A program made the position numbers and the translations under genes. The notes under the pieces are model-generated. The model was not told the DNA's origin, searched no databases, and saw nothing but the letters and a program-made list of their open reading frames with translations. Source: Branchiostoma floridae (taxonomy: Eukaryota > Chordata > Leptocardii > Amphioxiformes > Branchiostomatidae). From it: 64,000 nucleotides of DNA. The stretch spans positions 19,346,389 to 19,410,388 of the forward strand of contig NC_049990.1 in assembly GCF_000003815.2 (NCBI RefSeq). The letters run 5' to 3'. Within the stretch, counting starts at the first letter, position 1; each line of letters opens with the position of its first letter. Shown here one piece after another: positions 42,301 through 55,960 of this stretch.

Positions 42301-45300
42301 CATATAAAGACATTTTTATACTTTACACACTGAATGAATTCTCAGAGATTGTTTCCAGATTGCTACGAAGAACTTGAGTAAATTACTCCAAAAATCACAT
42401 GCAGAATGCATAACAGTTACCAATGAAATCAATGGCCAGCCCGGTTGGATCTTGCAGTAGCGTGTCGACCAGCGTTGTCCTGTCCGTTCCGTCCATAGCG
42501 GCCTTCTCTATCTTTGGTTCAGAACCCCAGTCAGCCCAGTACATGTACCTGTCCATGTGAAAACAATGGCGAGTCAGTTAGTCAGACTGAGTATTCATTT
42601 AACAATGAAAAATACACATATGGACATGTACAGGAGATAACCAACTGTTCATACTCAATAGCTGTTCCTTTCATTTACAGAAACCAATATACTCGTATAA
42701 GCACGTTCACCATTCAAAGTAAGCATGTTCAGTGACAGTGGGTAGTATGATTTTATAGTGAGGTGGTGGTGGTTTTAATGTGTTAATTTTCAAGTGAAAT
42801 GTTATGTGCGTGTTGTTTCCGTATTTATTCTATTAGAATCAAATATAAGATACGATCAATGACAAACACATACCCATTCTGTGTGTCCAACACGAGGCCA
42901 TGTGGTTGGTCGAGATGTTCTGAAATAAGGTCTTTGACATACATCCCGTCAAGCTTTGCGACTGAGATGACGTCACGTTCTGAGTCGGTCCAGTAGATGT
43001 TCCTCCCGACAAAGTCCAGAGCTAATCCGTTTGGGGCTAAAAATCAAATAAATACATAAAAGTTTCAAATTTATGCACAAATATCAATACGCAATGCTGC
43101 TGCCACAGTGAGTACGTCAATGATTCATGAATGAGCTTCAGATTTGGGTTATTAGGAAAGATATGCTTCGTAATAAATTGGTCACAACTTACAGGTGATA
43201 TCATTGGTCACAATGTCTTCTACACCTCCGGATCCGTTCCGATGTGCCCGTGATATCTTCCTGAGTAGACCATCGGACCAGTAGACGTAATCGGCAGCGG
43301 GGTCAAAGTCAATGGCAAGCGGATACACCAGGTGGCCGAGTGGAAGGCTGACCTTTGCCCCGGAAGTGATATTGACTTGGAAGATGGCGTCAAGCTGGCT
43401 GTCGGCTACCAAGAGGAAATCTGACGTTGGAGTCGGCACATCTGAATGAAAAAGAACATAAATGAAGGAACATGGCTGACGCATGACCCCAGATGACCCC
43501 TGGAAATTAAAATGACCGCAGTCTTTGGCAAAAGGCTTATTCAGCTGCGATTTGTAGAGATGTAGGAAAAAAAGAACATTGTATCATGTTCTTGAAATAG
43601 ATTATGCAGTGACGTCCACATTAACATTTGCATAAGGTTCCGGTACGGAATTTGATATGACCGGGCCGAAGTAATCCGTGAAAGTAAGATGCAAATCATA
43701 GGTCACCACCTTACTTTTGGCTCTCATTTCTTGGGCTACCGCTAAAGTAGTGTATAATCTTTTTGATTTCCCCAAAAGCCCGTTTTTCGTAGATTTTTTC
43801 AGGGGCGCAGATTTCGCCGTGCGGTCAAGACTTCCTGATATTAGTGCGCGATAGCGGTAACGCGGTTTCGTCGCCTGATTACCCAGATCGTACGTTCTAT
43901 GTGCGTTGTGGGTGTTTTAGCGCCATCGGAGTTCGCGGAAAACTTATCGGATAACTCTAACCAACTAGTATGCAATCCAACAGAGGGACTAGCCCTCAAG
44001 TGTCCTTACCTCAGTCCCGTGGGCACCGGCTGACAAATATCTTCATACAATCTCTAAGGTCAACTAACATTACAAAAGCTTGTCTAACTTTAGCCAATCA
44101 AGGTAAGCCGGTAGGATGATCTCACCATCCAACCAATCAGGGATTACCTAGACATGTCAATACCTAATTACATCATATGTCAAAGGTCATGGCCGTTACA
44201 GTTCTTTTGTGACAGGAGGAGGATGACTTGGCATTAAGCTAGGTGTTGTCGAGGCCCTCTCAAGAATGTATTGAACACCCGGATGTCTGATGCGTGCATA
44301 CCTCGAGGATTGCTCAGTCTGCATAACTTTTTATGCGGCGGTACCGGTGTTAGGGCGAGTTCACACGTGCGTATATATTCAAATCCGTTTGAGGTCCGTA
44401 TGGAAGTTTTAGCCTCAACCAGGCTCCACTAATCTCCAAGCAGATCCTACAATGGCATAAAATAGTACTAAACTGGCCAAGGTGTGTAGTCAGCCAAGAG
44501 GTGTCCATTTGCCATGTAGAATCTGCCTCCAGTCGGCTAGAACAAGGGCTATTAACATCCAATTGTTTCCCAATCAAACTGTGCTTGATTAGCCAAACAC
44601 ACTCCTAGGCCGGCTTCACTCCTCTGCCAGCTTTTGATACTATCTTATGCTACCGTAGGATCTGCTTGGAGATTAGGCTTCACAGGTCGCTGAAAAAATA
44701 CTAGAAATTGGACAAATATAGACATATAAATTGCCAAAGGAGTTAGCTGCCCAATGAGTGTGGTTTGCAACCAGCGTACGTCTGGCTGTATCCATCCAGT
44801 TTATATTATTTTTCCGGTGATCTGAGGAGCCTTGTAGAGGCTCAAAATTTTATACGAACCTCATACGGACTTGAATGTATACGCATGTGTGAACCCACCT
44901 TAAAGGGTACCCGGCGGAATAATGAGAGGGTTAAGTTAACAATCGTCCTTGCGATAGCAATTTCCTTTCTTCTGAAAGTGTCGACCAGATTTAGACCATG
45001 TGAAACGGTTCTAAAGATGTCAATTTTAGTAAAGCCTGGCTTTAGCTACAAGCTACTCGACTGGTCTAACGACATCGTCCTTTGTCCGTCGAGGTCACAG
45101 GAGATTTATAGTGTGATTATCTATGCCACCCTGCTTTACCTTGCAGAAAGTAAGTTGTGTTGTCTTTATTTCCCTTTTTTTTTGTAAGGCTTCACCCGTG
45201 AACAGCCCATCAGGTTGTTATAATAAGTTACTAATAACAAAGTCATTTTTACACAGCTAAAGCCCGACTTTGGGTACCGTCCATGGTTGTAATTAGGTGT

Positions 45301-48300
45301 CCGACGGCCTTGACTAAAACAGTTGGCTGTGTACAAAGACGTGTTGATATGGCTTCATGTTTATTTTATGTTTTGTTCTGATCTGTTCATATAATTATTG
45401 TTGCGATCAGTATCTGTAGTTAATGATTTTGAGTTGTTAGTATTAACTTATGTTGAGCTAGTTATTACTCATATGTTCAATCATTTACGTTCTATGTTGT
45501 ATAATTATTGTTCGTGTTGATTAGATTGTCACAGGGCTCCCTTGGAAATCAGTCTGCTGGACTGAAGGGACCACCCTACAAGATAAATAAATAAAAATAA
45601 ATAGTACATGCATGTCTATCAGGCCAGCTCCTTGGGCAAACAAACTCCTGTACTATCATGATAAAAGCAACAGTCATTTGGAGCGGATCCACTTCATTAA
45701 ATATTTGATTAGTCTCCAAGCAGATTTCCGGTGGCAAAATCTTTTAACATAGGGGGGTACTGTAAATGCAGAAACTTTCGCGGTGGTTTTATGCTCGCGG
45801 TTTTCGCGGTGGCCGCTTAACCGCGAACTTAAGCCATACTGTACTCCAGAGGAGAGTGTTCCAGTTCTTCTAGTAATATTTTTCTGAATCCCAAAACGTA
45901 ATTGTATCGGCCACTTGACATTGAACCTGGACAAGGGAGCAGTTGCATTATAAAGCATTAACCCCCGAGTACCCTCATATTAAATTACAGCCAGGCGTAA
46001 AACATTATAATGCGTACAACCATTGGACAAACTTCACCTTGGTAGCTCCTAATGAATATTTGGTTTAGCTTGCAATTGAAAATTACTTTTGCAATGTGTT
46101 TCTGGATACTTGTTTGACAAGTTGTAGCCTTAGTAAGTTTATTTCCCGGCTTGCTTTTGGTCAAAAATGGGCTTTGATCTTTGTCAATCATCCAATTGAA
46201 CCCCATACTTAAGACTTGAAAAAAAAGGCCTTCATAAAAATGGATAGCTCTTAGGAAAACGAAGTCCGATCTTAAAAACAATGTTTGCAGCATGTGTGTA
46301 AGTAGCTGTTCATCATTTTCCATCCTTAGCAACCTAATTCTTCTATTCATATGTTCCCAAAATTGACCTGGAACTTTAGAAATTATCCCATAGGAACCAC
46401 GCACCGAGTCAGGCAGTTCGTCCACCGATCGCGACACTATGGATAAACAGGTGATATATACACGAAATTACTAATACCTTTGACGTGTTACCCATAATTC
46501 CTGTCGCTGCATATGCGCACCGTGAACGTGCTTATTACCTATACACCCGTATCACGCGGCGGCCATGATAGATCGAAAACGAGGTCAGTGAGGCAAACAA
46601 GAGACTGTCCATAATAATTTAGCAGTTCAAGCAATGATAGCCTGGCATTTAGGAAGGTGACCAATAAGAAAATGGCTGCATGTCCGTCAAATTTTTGCAT
46701 TATTATGTTTTTATTTTGCATCTCTAAGGGAGTATGGGACCAGTCTACTAAAAAATGCTACATCTTTCGGTGCATAACACTAGTTATAATTATATCTATT
46801 ATTTGATCTTGTATTGTGAAAAATTGTGTGGTTTGGGGGGAAACTAAATGGGAGCTGATTTTAGAAATAAGTTTTGTCTGTTTGCCTCATTGACCTAGTT
46901 TTTGATCCATCATGGTCTCGGCGTGAGAAAGGTATATTCCTCTTGGAAAGTAGGAGTATCTGTAACAGTCCTTGTGGGGGGGGGGGGTTGGTTTGTATGA
47001 GCTCGAGTTCGGATGGCTGTGACGCAATTTGCCCTGGCTAGGCTGCAAACTATTTGTCGAACGGCATGTCGACAATATAGCTACAATGGGTACAAAAGGA
47101 CGAAAACCTGTAATACGCCACCTTAATCTAATCTCCAAGCAGATCCTACAATGGCATAAAATAGTACCAAACTGGCCAAGGAGTGTATTCAGCCAAGAGG
47201 TGTCCATTTGCCATGTAGTCCGGTAGCAAAACACACTTCTAGGCCGGCTTCACTCCTCTGCCAGCTTTTGATACTATCTTATGCTACCGCAGGATCTGCT
47301 TGGAGATTAACCTTAATCTCCAAAATCTTCAATTTTGAATAGATATCTGTATCTGTGTCTGTATTTCTAAATAGCCGGTACCACCGCCCTCGCGATTTGC
47401 AAATCAAAGCGCTGCTGCGTTGCTCCTATAATCATCCATATATTAAAATTTCATGTTAAGAAGGCGAACGAACTTAAAGTTGTAAGAACGTTGCCTCTAA
47501 GTAACTTTTCTCTTTACTGATAGATAAAACGATCCTCCTACGACACGTTCAACGCTAAGAGCTACTTGAAGAAAAATTACCCCGTGGGACCTGACGGGAT
47601 GCCTACATCGCACGAGGACTGGTTGCAATGGCTGCTCAACAACCTGAAGGACACCTTCGCAGGGGGTAATACATTCTTACTTAGACTTAGATCCTCCCGT
47701 GTCTAATGAATATAGGGGTGGGTACCGGTTTTTCTTATTGAACCGGTCCAGAAGAACTGGACCTGAAAAAAATCGATGGACCGGATGCTGGGCCTATTGG
47801 AAAATGAACATTTATACACGAAATAGAAATCTTTCACAATCCAAACCATTCAGTCTCAGAGTCGACACCTTCCGGGACCAAGCATCACAGGTTACTAGTA
47901 TATCTGGTTGCCCCTCAAATAAGGCGTTTGACCTCTCCTTCAACAAGTTTATCCGTACTACTTTATGCACCCGCGTCATGGACCCGGGGGTCGCGCATGA
48001 ATACTGTGTTCTGCTACCCTCTCTTTCTCCCGAGTTCCTTACAGAAAGACCCTCCCACTGTCTCCCTCTAAGCCAGGGATGATCCAGCATACACCATGGG
48101 GAGGGGAGACCAACTCGCGCCTTCATTTTCCCATTATCAAACTAAGTACTTACTACTCTACTGCACTCCCTATAGGTAAGCTGTCTGGTGAGCGGCTTCT
48201 GGATGTGGGTACCGGACCTGCCATCCACAATCTGATCTCTGCCGCCCGCTTTTTTCCTAACATCACATGTGCAGAGTACTGCCAGGTAAATAGTCCTCTC

Positions 48301-51300
48301 TTTTTTTCTTTTACATGTCCCAACCTGTTGATATTGCCTGTTGACGTTTCGATGCATATCAGACATCTTCCTCAGAGCTTCTAACTGCAATAATACTTCT
48401 CGCCGCTATATGTGGCCAATGTAGGTGGCGCTTTGCCGGCGAGAACACAATCCCAAATTATAGGTAGATTTCATCGAAATCAATTTTCAATTTTTTTTCT
48501 GTCACGTCGTCTTATACCTCAGGAAAACAGGAAGGAACTTGAGAAGTGGGTTCGCGGAGAGGAAGACGCGTTCGACTGGGACCCTTTCATCAAATATGTG
48601 TGCGGACTGGAGGGGCAGAGGTGAGCCGTCCCACGCCCTGGTTAGCCTCCATAGCAGGCTCTCTGGGGCATTTTTGGCCCATAATACACTTTTGATGGCC
48701 TTTTCTTTTTGTACTTGGCCGTGTGCTGCCGGTGCACAAGCGACCCAGTACAGAAACGACCCAGTACAGTAACGACCCAGTACAGAAACGACCCAGTACA
48801 GAAACGACCCAATACAGAAACGACCCAGTACACAAACGACCAAGTACACAATGACCCAGTACACAAACGACCCAGTACACAAACGACCCAGTACGCAAAT
48901 GACCCAGTACAAAAACGACCCAGTACACAAACGACCCAGTACACAAATGACCCAGTACACAAACGACCCAGTACACAAAAGACACAGTACAGAAACGACC
49001 CAGTACAGAAACGACCCAGTACAGAAACGACCCAGTACAGAAACGACCCAGTACACAAACGACCCAGTACAGAAACGACCCAGTACACAAACGACCCAGT
49101 ACACAAACGACCCAGTACACAAACGACCCAGTACACAAACGACCCAGTACACAAACGACCCAGTACACAAACGACCCAGTTTGACTTCGCACTGCAGCTA
49201 GGTGTCGCTGCTGTAGCATCATGAATGCGGTCCCAAATGAGTTTTTATACCCTCATTAAGGTGGGGTCACAGTCACACCTGCGTATATTTTCAAGTGCGC
49301 ATGATTTCCGCATAAAATTTTGTCAATACGCGGCCGTACGATTAACATTTGGATTTTTTTAAATAAATCAAATTTTACGTCGAGCCCATCTGGCGGTTGA
49401 ATTACGACTTCGGCGTTTCCATTTTGAATGAGGTGCGAATGATTGCATATAAAATGCTCAACAGAATTTTCTGGCTGCGAATAGCTGCGTATGAGGTACG
49501 TATGTTGGGCCTTTTCCGGACGCAAACAACGTCTTGGTGCTAATTGCATTCCAAACGCATTTCAGGTGTGTCAGAGGAACAGTTTCTGTTACATATACTT
49601 TTGTTTGCGAGCATTGCCAATAGAGCATTTTTGTTGGAGGAACACTTTGTATGCTTTCATTTAAAGGCAGTGCAAGTAATGTGGGCCATCATTTACCTTA
49701 AAAATGTATATGCACTGTTAAGATTGTGTTTGTTTTCACTTTGTCCTTAATGATTCCCTATATCATCTTAGTATTTCAACTATTGTAAAAATCACACTCA
49801 TACACACCAGAAAACGTATTCAAGATGTTTATTAAACACGTAAATAAAACAATTATGAAACCCTACCCTATTCCAAATCTGGAGTGTGCGTCGATCACGC
49901 TATCAGTACGCGTAGTACGCGCAACCCGATCGCAGAACGTACGGTACTAAGTCGTTATCTATGTGGGCATTCGTTATATGGTCGTTCATCGCGCGTTGCG
50001 TCTGCGCTGTAAGTACGCTATGTACTCGCAATACCGCGATATCCGCGTATTACTGCGTATAAAGCGCAAACATACAGCGTCTTCATACCGCACTCTACCA
50101 ACGTGGGACCACTGTATTGCGTATCCATAACGTTTCGGCTACCCAACTGCGTACGAATGATAGTTTTGTGCATGTTCAAAACTGTCGGGCGTACGGGGCG
50201 TATATTTTCGTTTGCCTACGTATTCGAAACTTTCTAAAAACGATTCAGATGCGTTTCAGGTGCGTCTTGTGTGTCCGGCTGCGTGTGGAAGAAATTAGCC
50301 AAAATGTTAAAATGGAACTCATGCGGCTTGAAAATATCCGCAGATGTGACCCCACCTTTACGGTTCATGATTGGAGCAGATTTGGATGCAAATGTTTGCT
50401 TCCTGACTTTATCTGCAGTGACTGGGAGGCCCGCAAAGTGGCGCTACGTGATGCTATCCAGCACGTGGTGTTCTGTGACGTCAGGGAAGAGAACCCGCTC
50501 GGGGCGTTGAACGGCGGGCCGTATGACGTCGTCAGCAGCATCTTTACTTTGTGTGCAGTAGCGATGGACAAGTAGGTGAAAATAGGTGATAACATCGGTC
50601 TTCCAAGAACTTAAACACTATAAATCCCAACATGATAGACCAAGAATTTCATTGTCCACTGATCGGGCCAGCCAAAAGAACGGGCACAGATATCTGGAAT
50701 GCAGTGAGAGTTTCTGGAATACACTAAGAATTCCCAGGAATAGAAAAGAATTTTCATTCTGACGGCATTCAGGCTAATTCTTGCTCTCGTGCGAAGGGGC
50801 CTTTAGTTATGAATATGACATACATTTGTCTTGGATACATGGGAGGAAACTCCATGTGTTACGACTCCCCAGAATTGTTTCCTCTACTTTCTCCTGATAA
50901 CAAAGCTACGATAACGTCTGATAACTTTTCTTCTGAAAATAGTTTCATCAGTTTGGTAGAATATAGGAGAAACCGGGACGAGGGGGATACAAACTTGGCC
51001 ACGTTTGGGATAGTGTTCTCGCCGCAAAAGCGCCACCTACATCGGCTACATATAGCGGCAGAACTCCAGTCAGAAGCTCTGAGGAAGGTGTCTGACACCG
51101 AAAGGGAAGCAAGTACTGTAGATGCAGAAATGTTCGCGGTGGATTAATGTTCGCGGTTTTCGCGGCGGCCGCTTTACCGCGAATTTAAAACCACCGCGAA
51201 CATTTTTCCATAACAGTAAGAGACTACAGTGCATGGTGCAACCGCGAAATTAAAACCACCGCGAAAAGTCCATTTTCCCGTTTCCGCGAAATTAAATCCC

Positions 51301-54300
51301 CGCGAATTAAATGCATTTACAGTAAGTTTAACCTGGTTAGAATTCTCGTACATCCTGATAACTATTTTCCCCTTCAGGACTGATTTTGACGGGATCGTGT
51401 CCCACGTAAGTCATCTCGTGAAGCCAGGTGGGATGCTGATCCTAGTCTTTGACTTGGAGGCTACCCACGTCTCTGACGGCACAGTGTCCCGTCCGCACGT
51501 TTTCCTAGAAGCCTCTGACATCCGACGGGCTGTCAGGAACAGCGGCTTCACTGATGTGAACGACGATGTTTGTCTAGTTAAGAGTAACGAGGGCTTACAG
51601 TGGGACGGCACGGGTTATATATACCTCACTGCACGCAAGTGCTCTGAGTAACATCATCATCATATCGTTCCGTGCCAGTACTGCATCCAGGCCACGGCCT
51701 TTGTAATGTGTCCCATGGTTTGGGTTGGGTGGCCACAACGACACTCAGCTGAGTTCACCCGTCCCCATTTCAGTAGGTTGTCTCTGGTCCTACCTATAAG
51801 TAACATAGTCAGTCCTGACTGCTTTGCTGGCTATCGGCTGCAAACACAGTAGAAATAGCTACCGAGTCGATAAATGATAACAAGAGTTCGTAGTCCTCAG
51901 ACCTGCATGAAATATATTCGGTATTTGTAGGCTTATGGTCCAATTTTTTTTAAATGGTGGTAGAAGTTAAATAATTGGGTCTTTTGTATGTGTTTGGATT
52001 TATCTATAGCTAAAGCAAAGAGTTGTATTTTCCGGTGTAGTCATTATCTCATTACCTGCTTATATTATCATTAAGATTGGTTTATCGATTCAGTCGGTGA
52101 ACGTTAAAATCCATCGCAGCGTCTTCGGCACAGTAGAATATGCTGAATTGCGCATTTTAGGCATACTTCATACATGTGTAAAATCTAGCTGGAAGAAAAC
52201 ATACAGTTACAAGAAGTCTTGTCATAGAAATAAAGTAAAGAGAAACAAAACAACTTGTTATACAATTTAGTAGTAAATGAAGACTGCGACATTGGATAAA
52301 GAGATATGGGAGATGTTTTCAGGTACATGTATTTAAAAGGTGAGTGAAGTATGGGATGGGGCTGTTTTTGTAACGGTTAGTTTTTGCCAATGGAATAAAA
52401 AGTTGGTTCGCAGCTTTTAGGTTTCTATCATGGATTTCCTAACGGGTTTGGGGTGACCAGCTTCTAACGATAGGAGAACTAAGCAAGGATTTGGCAAGTT
52501 TTTTCCCCTGTTTATGGGGTGGCATCAGCAAAATAAGACCACAGGAAGTCCCAACCAAGGACACAAAATAAGCCGACTTACCACTAAGGCGACCAAAATG
52601 AAATACAGATAAACACCAAGGGCACAAAATGTAATTTAACCATCAATACATAATTGAGCAAACGCATTGATGACACAAAGTACATGTTCCGACTTTAAAA
52701 AATAAATCATACACATACCTCTACCCTACGCACATGCTCTATTCTATAGATGTCTCTTCCACTTAAGATAGTCGTATCTTCTTCTGTTGAACCATAATTG
52801 CGAAGCAGGACACAGGAACTTGTACCAGAACTTTAAGTTTTAACACAGTACTATACAGCTCTGAAAGCACCACACTGATACGCAAAACATATTTTACCTG
52901 GCCTGAATGAAATTGAATAAAGAAACAGATCTAGATTGAGGAAACCTGGCAGGAGACACTCTTGTCACTTAAACAGGGGTCAGAGTAATCTGATACATTG
53001 AAGGTAGCATAGGCTCTTGCAAAACAGGAAAGAGTTCCACATATCAAATACAATAGATTTTAAGAGACTCAATGCTACAGACAGATTTGATTATATATTC
53101 AGATGTAACAACTCCCACAATGCTAAAATAGGTAAATATATAAAAGACTGCTTTGTCATTAGAAAAAATGCCGAAATTCATAATTAGCCCCACTCAATTT
53201 TAATACAATATTTAGGCTAGCTCTTATTGTTCTAGAAATTAGGATATCAATTTCATTCTATATTCATAATCTGCATATGTACTATGTTTGATACTTGTTT
53301 TAGTAATTAGAATGATAAGTTTGTTTCTTCTTTTTTTTTCTTGCCATACATTGTACCGTGTACGATCGTTGCGCAATAAAGTTCTTCTTCTTCTGTAAAC
53401 TAAGACCTATCAATCACATAGTTACCCAACCCAAACCATCACCTGTATTCACAACCAAGCAGATACTGGTAGGTGGGGATGCCCAAACCACACAAACAGC
53501 CTCAACCTACCGTATCAATTTAAAACACAAGGAGACCCAAATTCAAAGCTGACCATCAGGACACTAGCACCAACCCATGAACCAAATAGCAACACAATCG
53601 CACGTTGCGTTCTGGAGATACAGCGCACGTACCACGCACACACAATAGGTTTAGATTTACTACAGTGTCAAGTTCAAACAGCAAAAATGACCAATAAGCT
53701 GGTAGACGTACACACAGACATTAATATCTAATACCAGTTGCAAAAAGAACAAGAAACAGTCATGCCTTCAAGTACCAGAGTTACCAACCGGGGATTGATG
53801 TGTTCAAAAATTCGTACTTTCTCAGAACTATCGTAGAGTGAAATTTGTTATCGCCAAGCGCAGCACCAATTTACTCTGGATAGCTTTAACGAACGCTTGC
53901 AGATAGATGTGCAAAAGCTACGTGTGACGGGTCGTTCAGTGTAATATGACTAGCTACTGTAAATAAGGCTGCATTAATCATATTGTAATTGACGTTTTTT
54001 TCTCAACCCAAATCAAACATGTTATACTTGTGAAAGATCTATGCAATGTTAGCATCTCCTTTTAACTTTTCATCATAAATTATGTAAATGACTTCAATGG
54101 CATAACCTATGATGTTTTCTTTTCTGTCCATCACAGGTGTTCACATTGACCCCGCGTCTATACAATATGACCAAAAAGAGACATGTGCAGTACTAAGAGG
54201 AGCCGCCAGATGGCGGTTGTGTGTGGTTCGCCGTCTTGAGCACCTTTCTCTCTCATTTGGAGTGTTCTTCCCGTACCTGCAGAAAGCGTTTGGGCAGGAC

Positions 54301-55892
54301 GAAGCCTGACTAAAATCGCGCCCCTAGCGGTCGGCCCTACAATTGCCGCCTCGGGGACGGGGTCATTGACCCCAGCCAGAGAGAGATTGTGTAAACACAT
54401 GCTGTTTGGATGTAACGTTACCTCAATTTTCCATGAAAGTAAAAACAGTTAATCTGTCATCAGCCTGACAGCCCAGAGTCTTGTTTATACCCGATATATT
54501 CTCGGTCATTTCTGGACAAGGCTTTGCCTTTGAGGGTCTGCCTGGGGGGTACCGACAACGATTTACGCTGAATTCAGAAGAACCCCCTATGTATTATGCT
54601 AAATTAAGGAAGGCAGTTACGCTAAATTTGGTCACCTCGCTACGAATTACATAGATAAGATGGTTTTCCCAACCAATTACGGGACATAAAAATAGGCTGC
54701 CTACGACTTGCGTAAAAGAGCATGCTAGCCTGGATTCCATACCCCAACCTCAAGATATATCTTTCGTGTTGGGGTCTGGCAACATGGCTGTAGAAAGGTT
54801 CTCGAAGGCCCGTTGATCAGTGGGAGGAGAACCTAGGATTGATGACCACTCTCACCACAGGTAGCCAGCTACAACACACCACAGTTGGTCAGCAGGCTAT
54901 CACAGTAGCGAATCAGCTACGTTATGGATTCAAAAAGTACAGTTGGGGGTCTTTAACCAATCATGGCAGGGGTGTAATTACCTCCTGCTGATCCTGTGTT
55001 GTTCTATTGGTGGGGTTTTTTGCCCACTATAAGGTGCAAAATTGAGAAGAGTTCCTATCCCATCCGGCCAGACCCCTGCACGATAGATACTTGAGATCGG
55101 GCTGGGGTTTGGTAACCAGGCTAAGAGCATGCAGACCCTCAATTATCCCAGAACGCCGGAGTGCAGGAGCTGCAACTGGCTCGACCGCATTTTCCACACC
55201 ACCTTTAACCTTCAACATTTATCAGTCGTCATTGAACACATTGATTACCTGTCAAAATGCTGTTTTTGCAAGCTTGGAACGCAATTCTAAGTGTTTGTTG
55301 CAACATTTTTCACTGGCTTCTGTCATTATGGCCACTAGGACAACGCATCCCACCGGGTAACCTTTTAACTTTAAGTTTTGCTTGCATGTATAGCAATCGG
55401 GGCGATGTTTTCTGTCAACAATAGCAGTTTAGAGTCTAGTCCAACGAGTCCTGTCGTTGTTTGGCATCTTTGACCGGGCTGTCTTCAGGGCAAAAAGGTC
55501 CTTTCCTCGCCAGGGTGATACTTGACACCTTGTAGTAGTTTTAGATGGTAGGAGTTCCTACTGTGCGAATTTGGAACTATAGATACCGGGTGCTACACAT
55601 TACCCCGGCTGTGGAAAGCTTCTTCTGCCCCGAAGGGAGCCCGACGAATCCACGTTTGACTTAATGCCAGGTTAAAAATTTTCGATGGCTCTAATGTCTA
55701 GGTCAATAGAGGATTTATCCTACTAGTACTACGTCAAAACTAGGCGAACTCTAGGGTGACCATAGGAAGGCGAAATATTATTCGCACTGCTTGTAGAGGC
55801 GTACAAACCTTCAATATTGTTGTCATTGTCATGTAATCTCACTTCTGGCCGGGGAGAGGGTACTGTTTTTGGTTATCTACCTGTGTATGTGT

Positions 55893-55960
<68 letters not shown>

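Noticed and set aside
38775-43441. Module A as a separate receptor gene
   Set aside because: No start or signal-peptide exon was seen and its first exon joins in phase to module B; kept as an alternative only.
48502-49224. Long open frames (up to 222 codons) on both strands
   Set aside because: They are products of a 16-bp minisatellite; repeats such as TGSFVYWVV arise in every frame.
55329-55361. ATG-GCC-ACT... before a GTAACC as the missing NAT16-like first exon
   Set aside because: It would end in phase 2, while the next exon (56594) needs phase 1.
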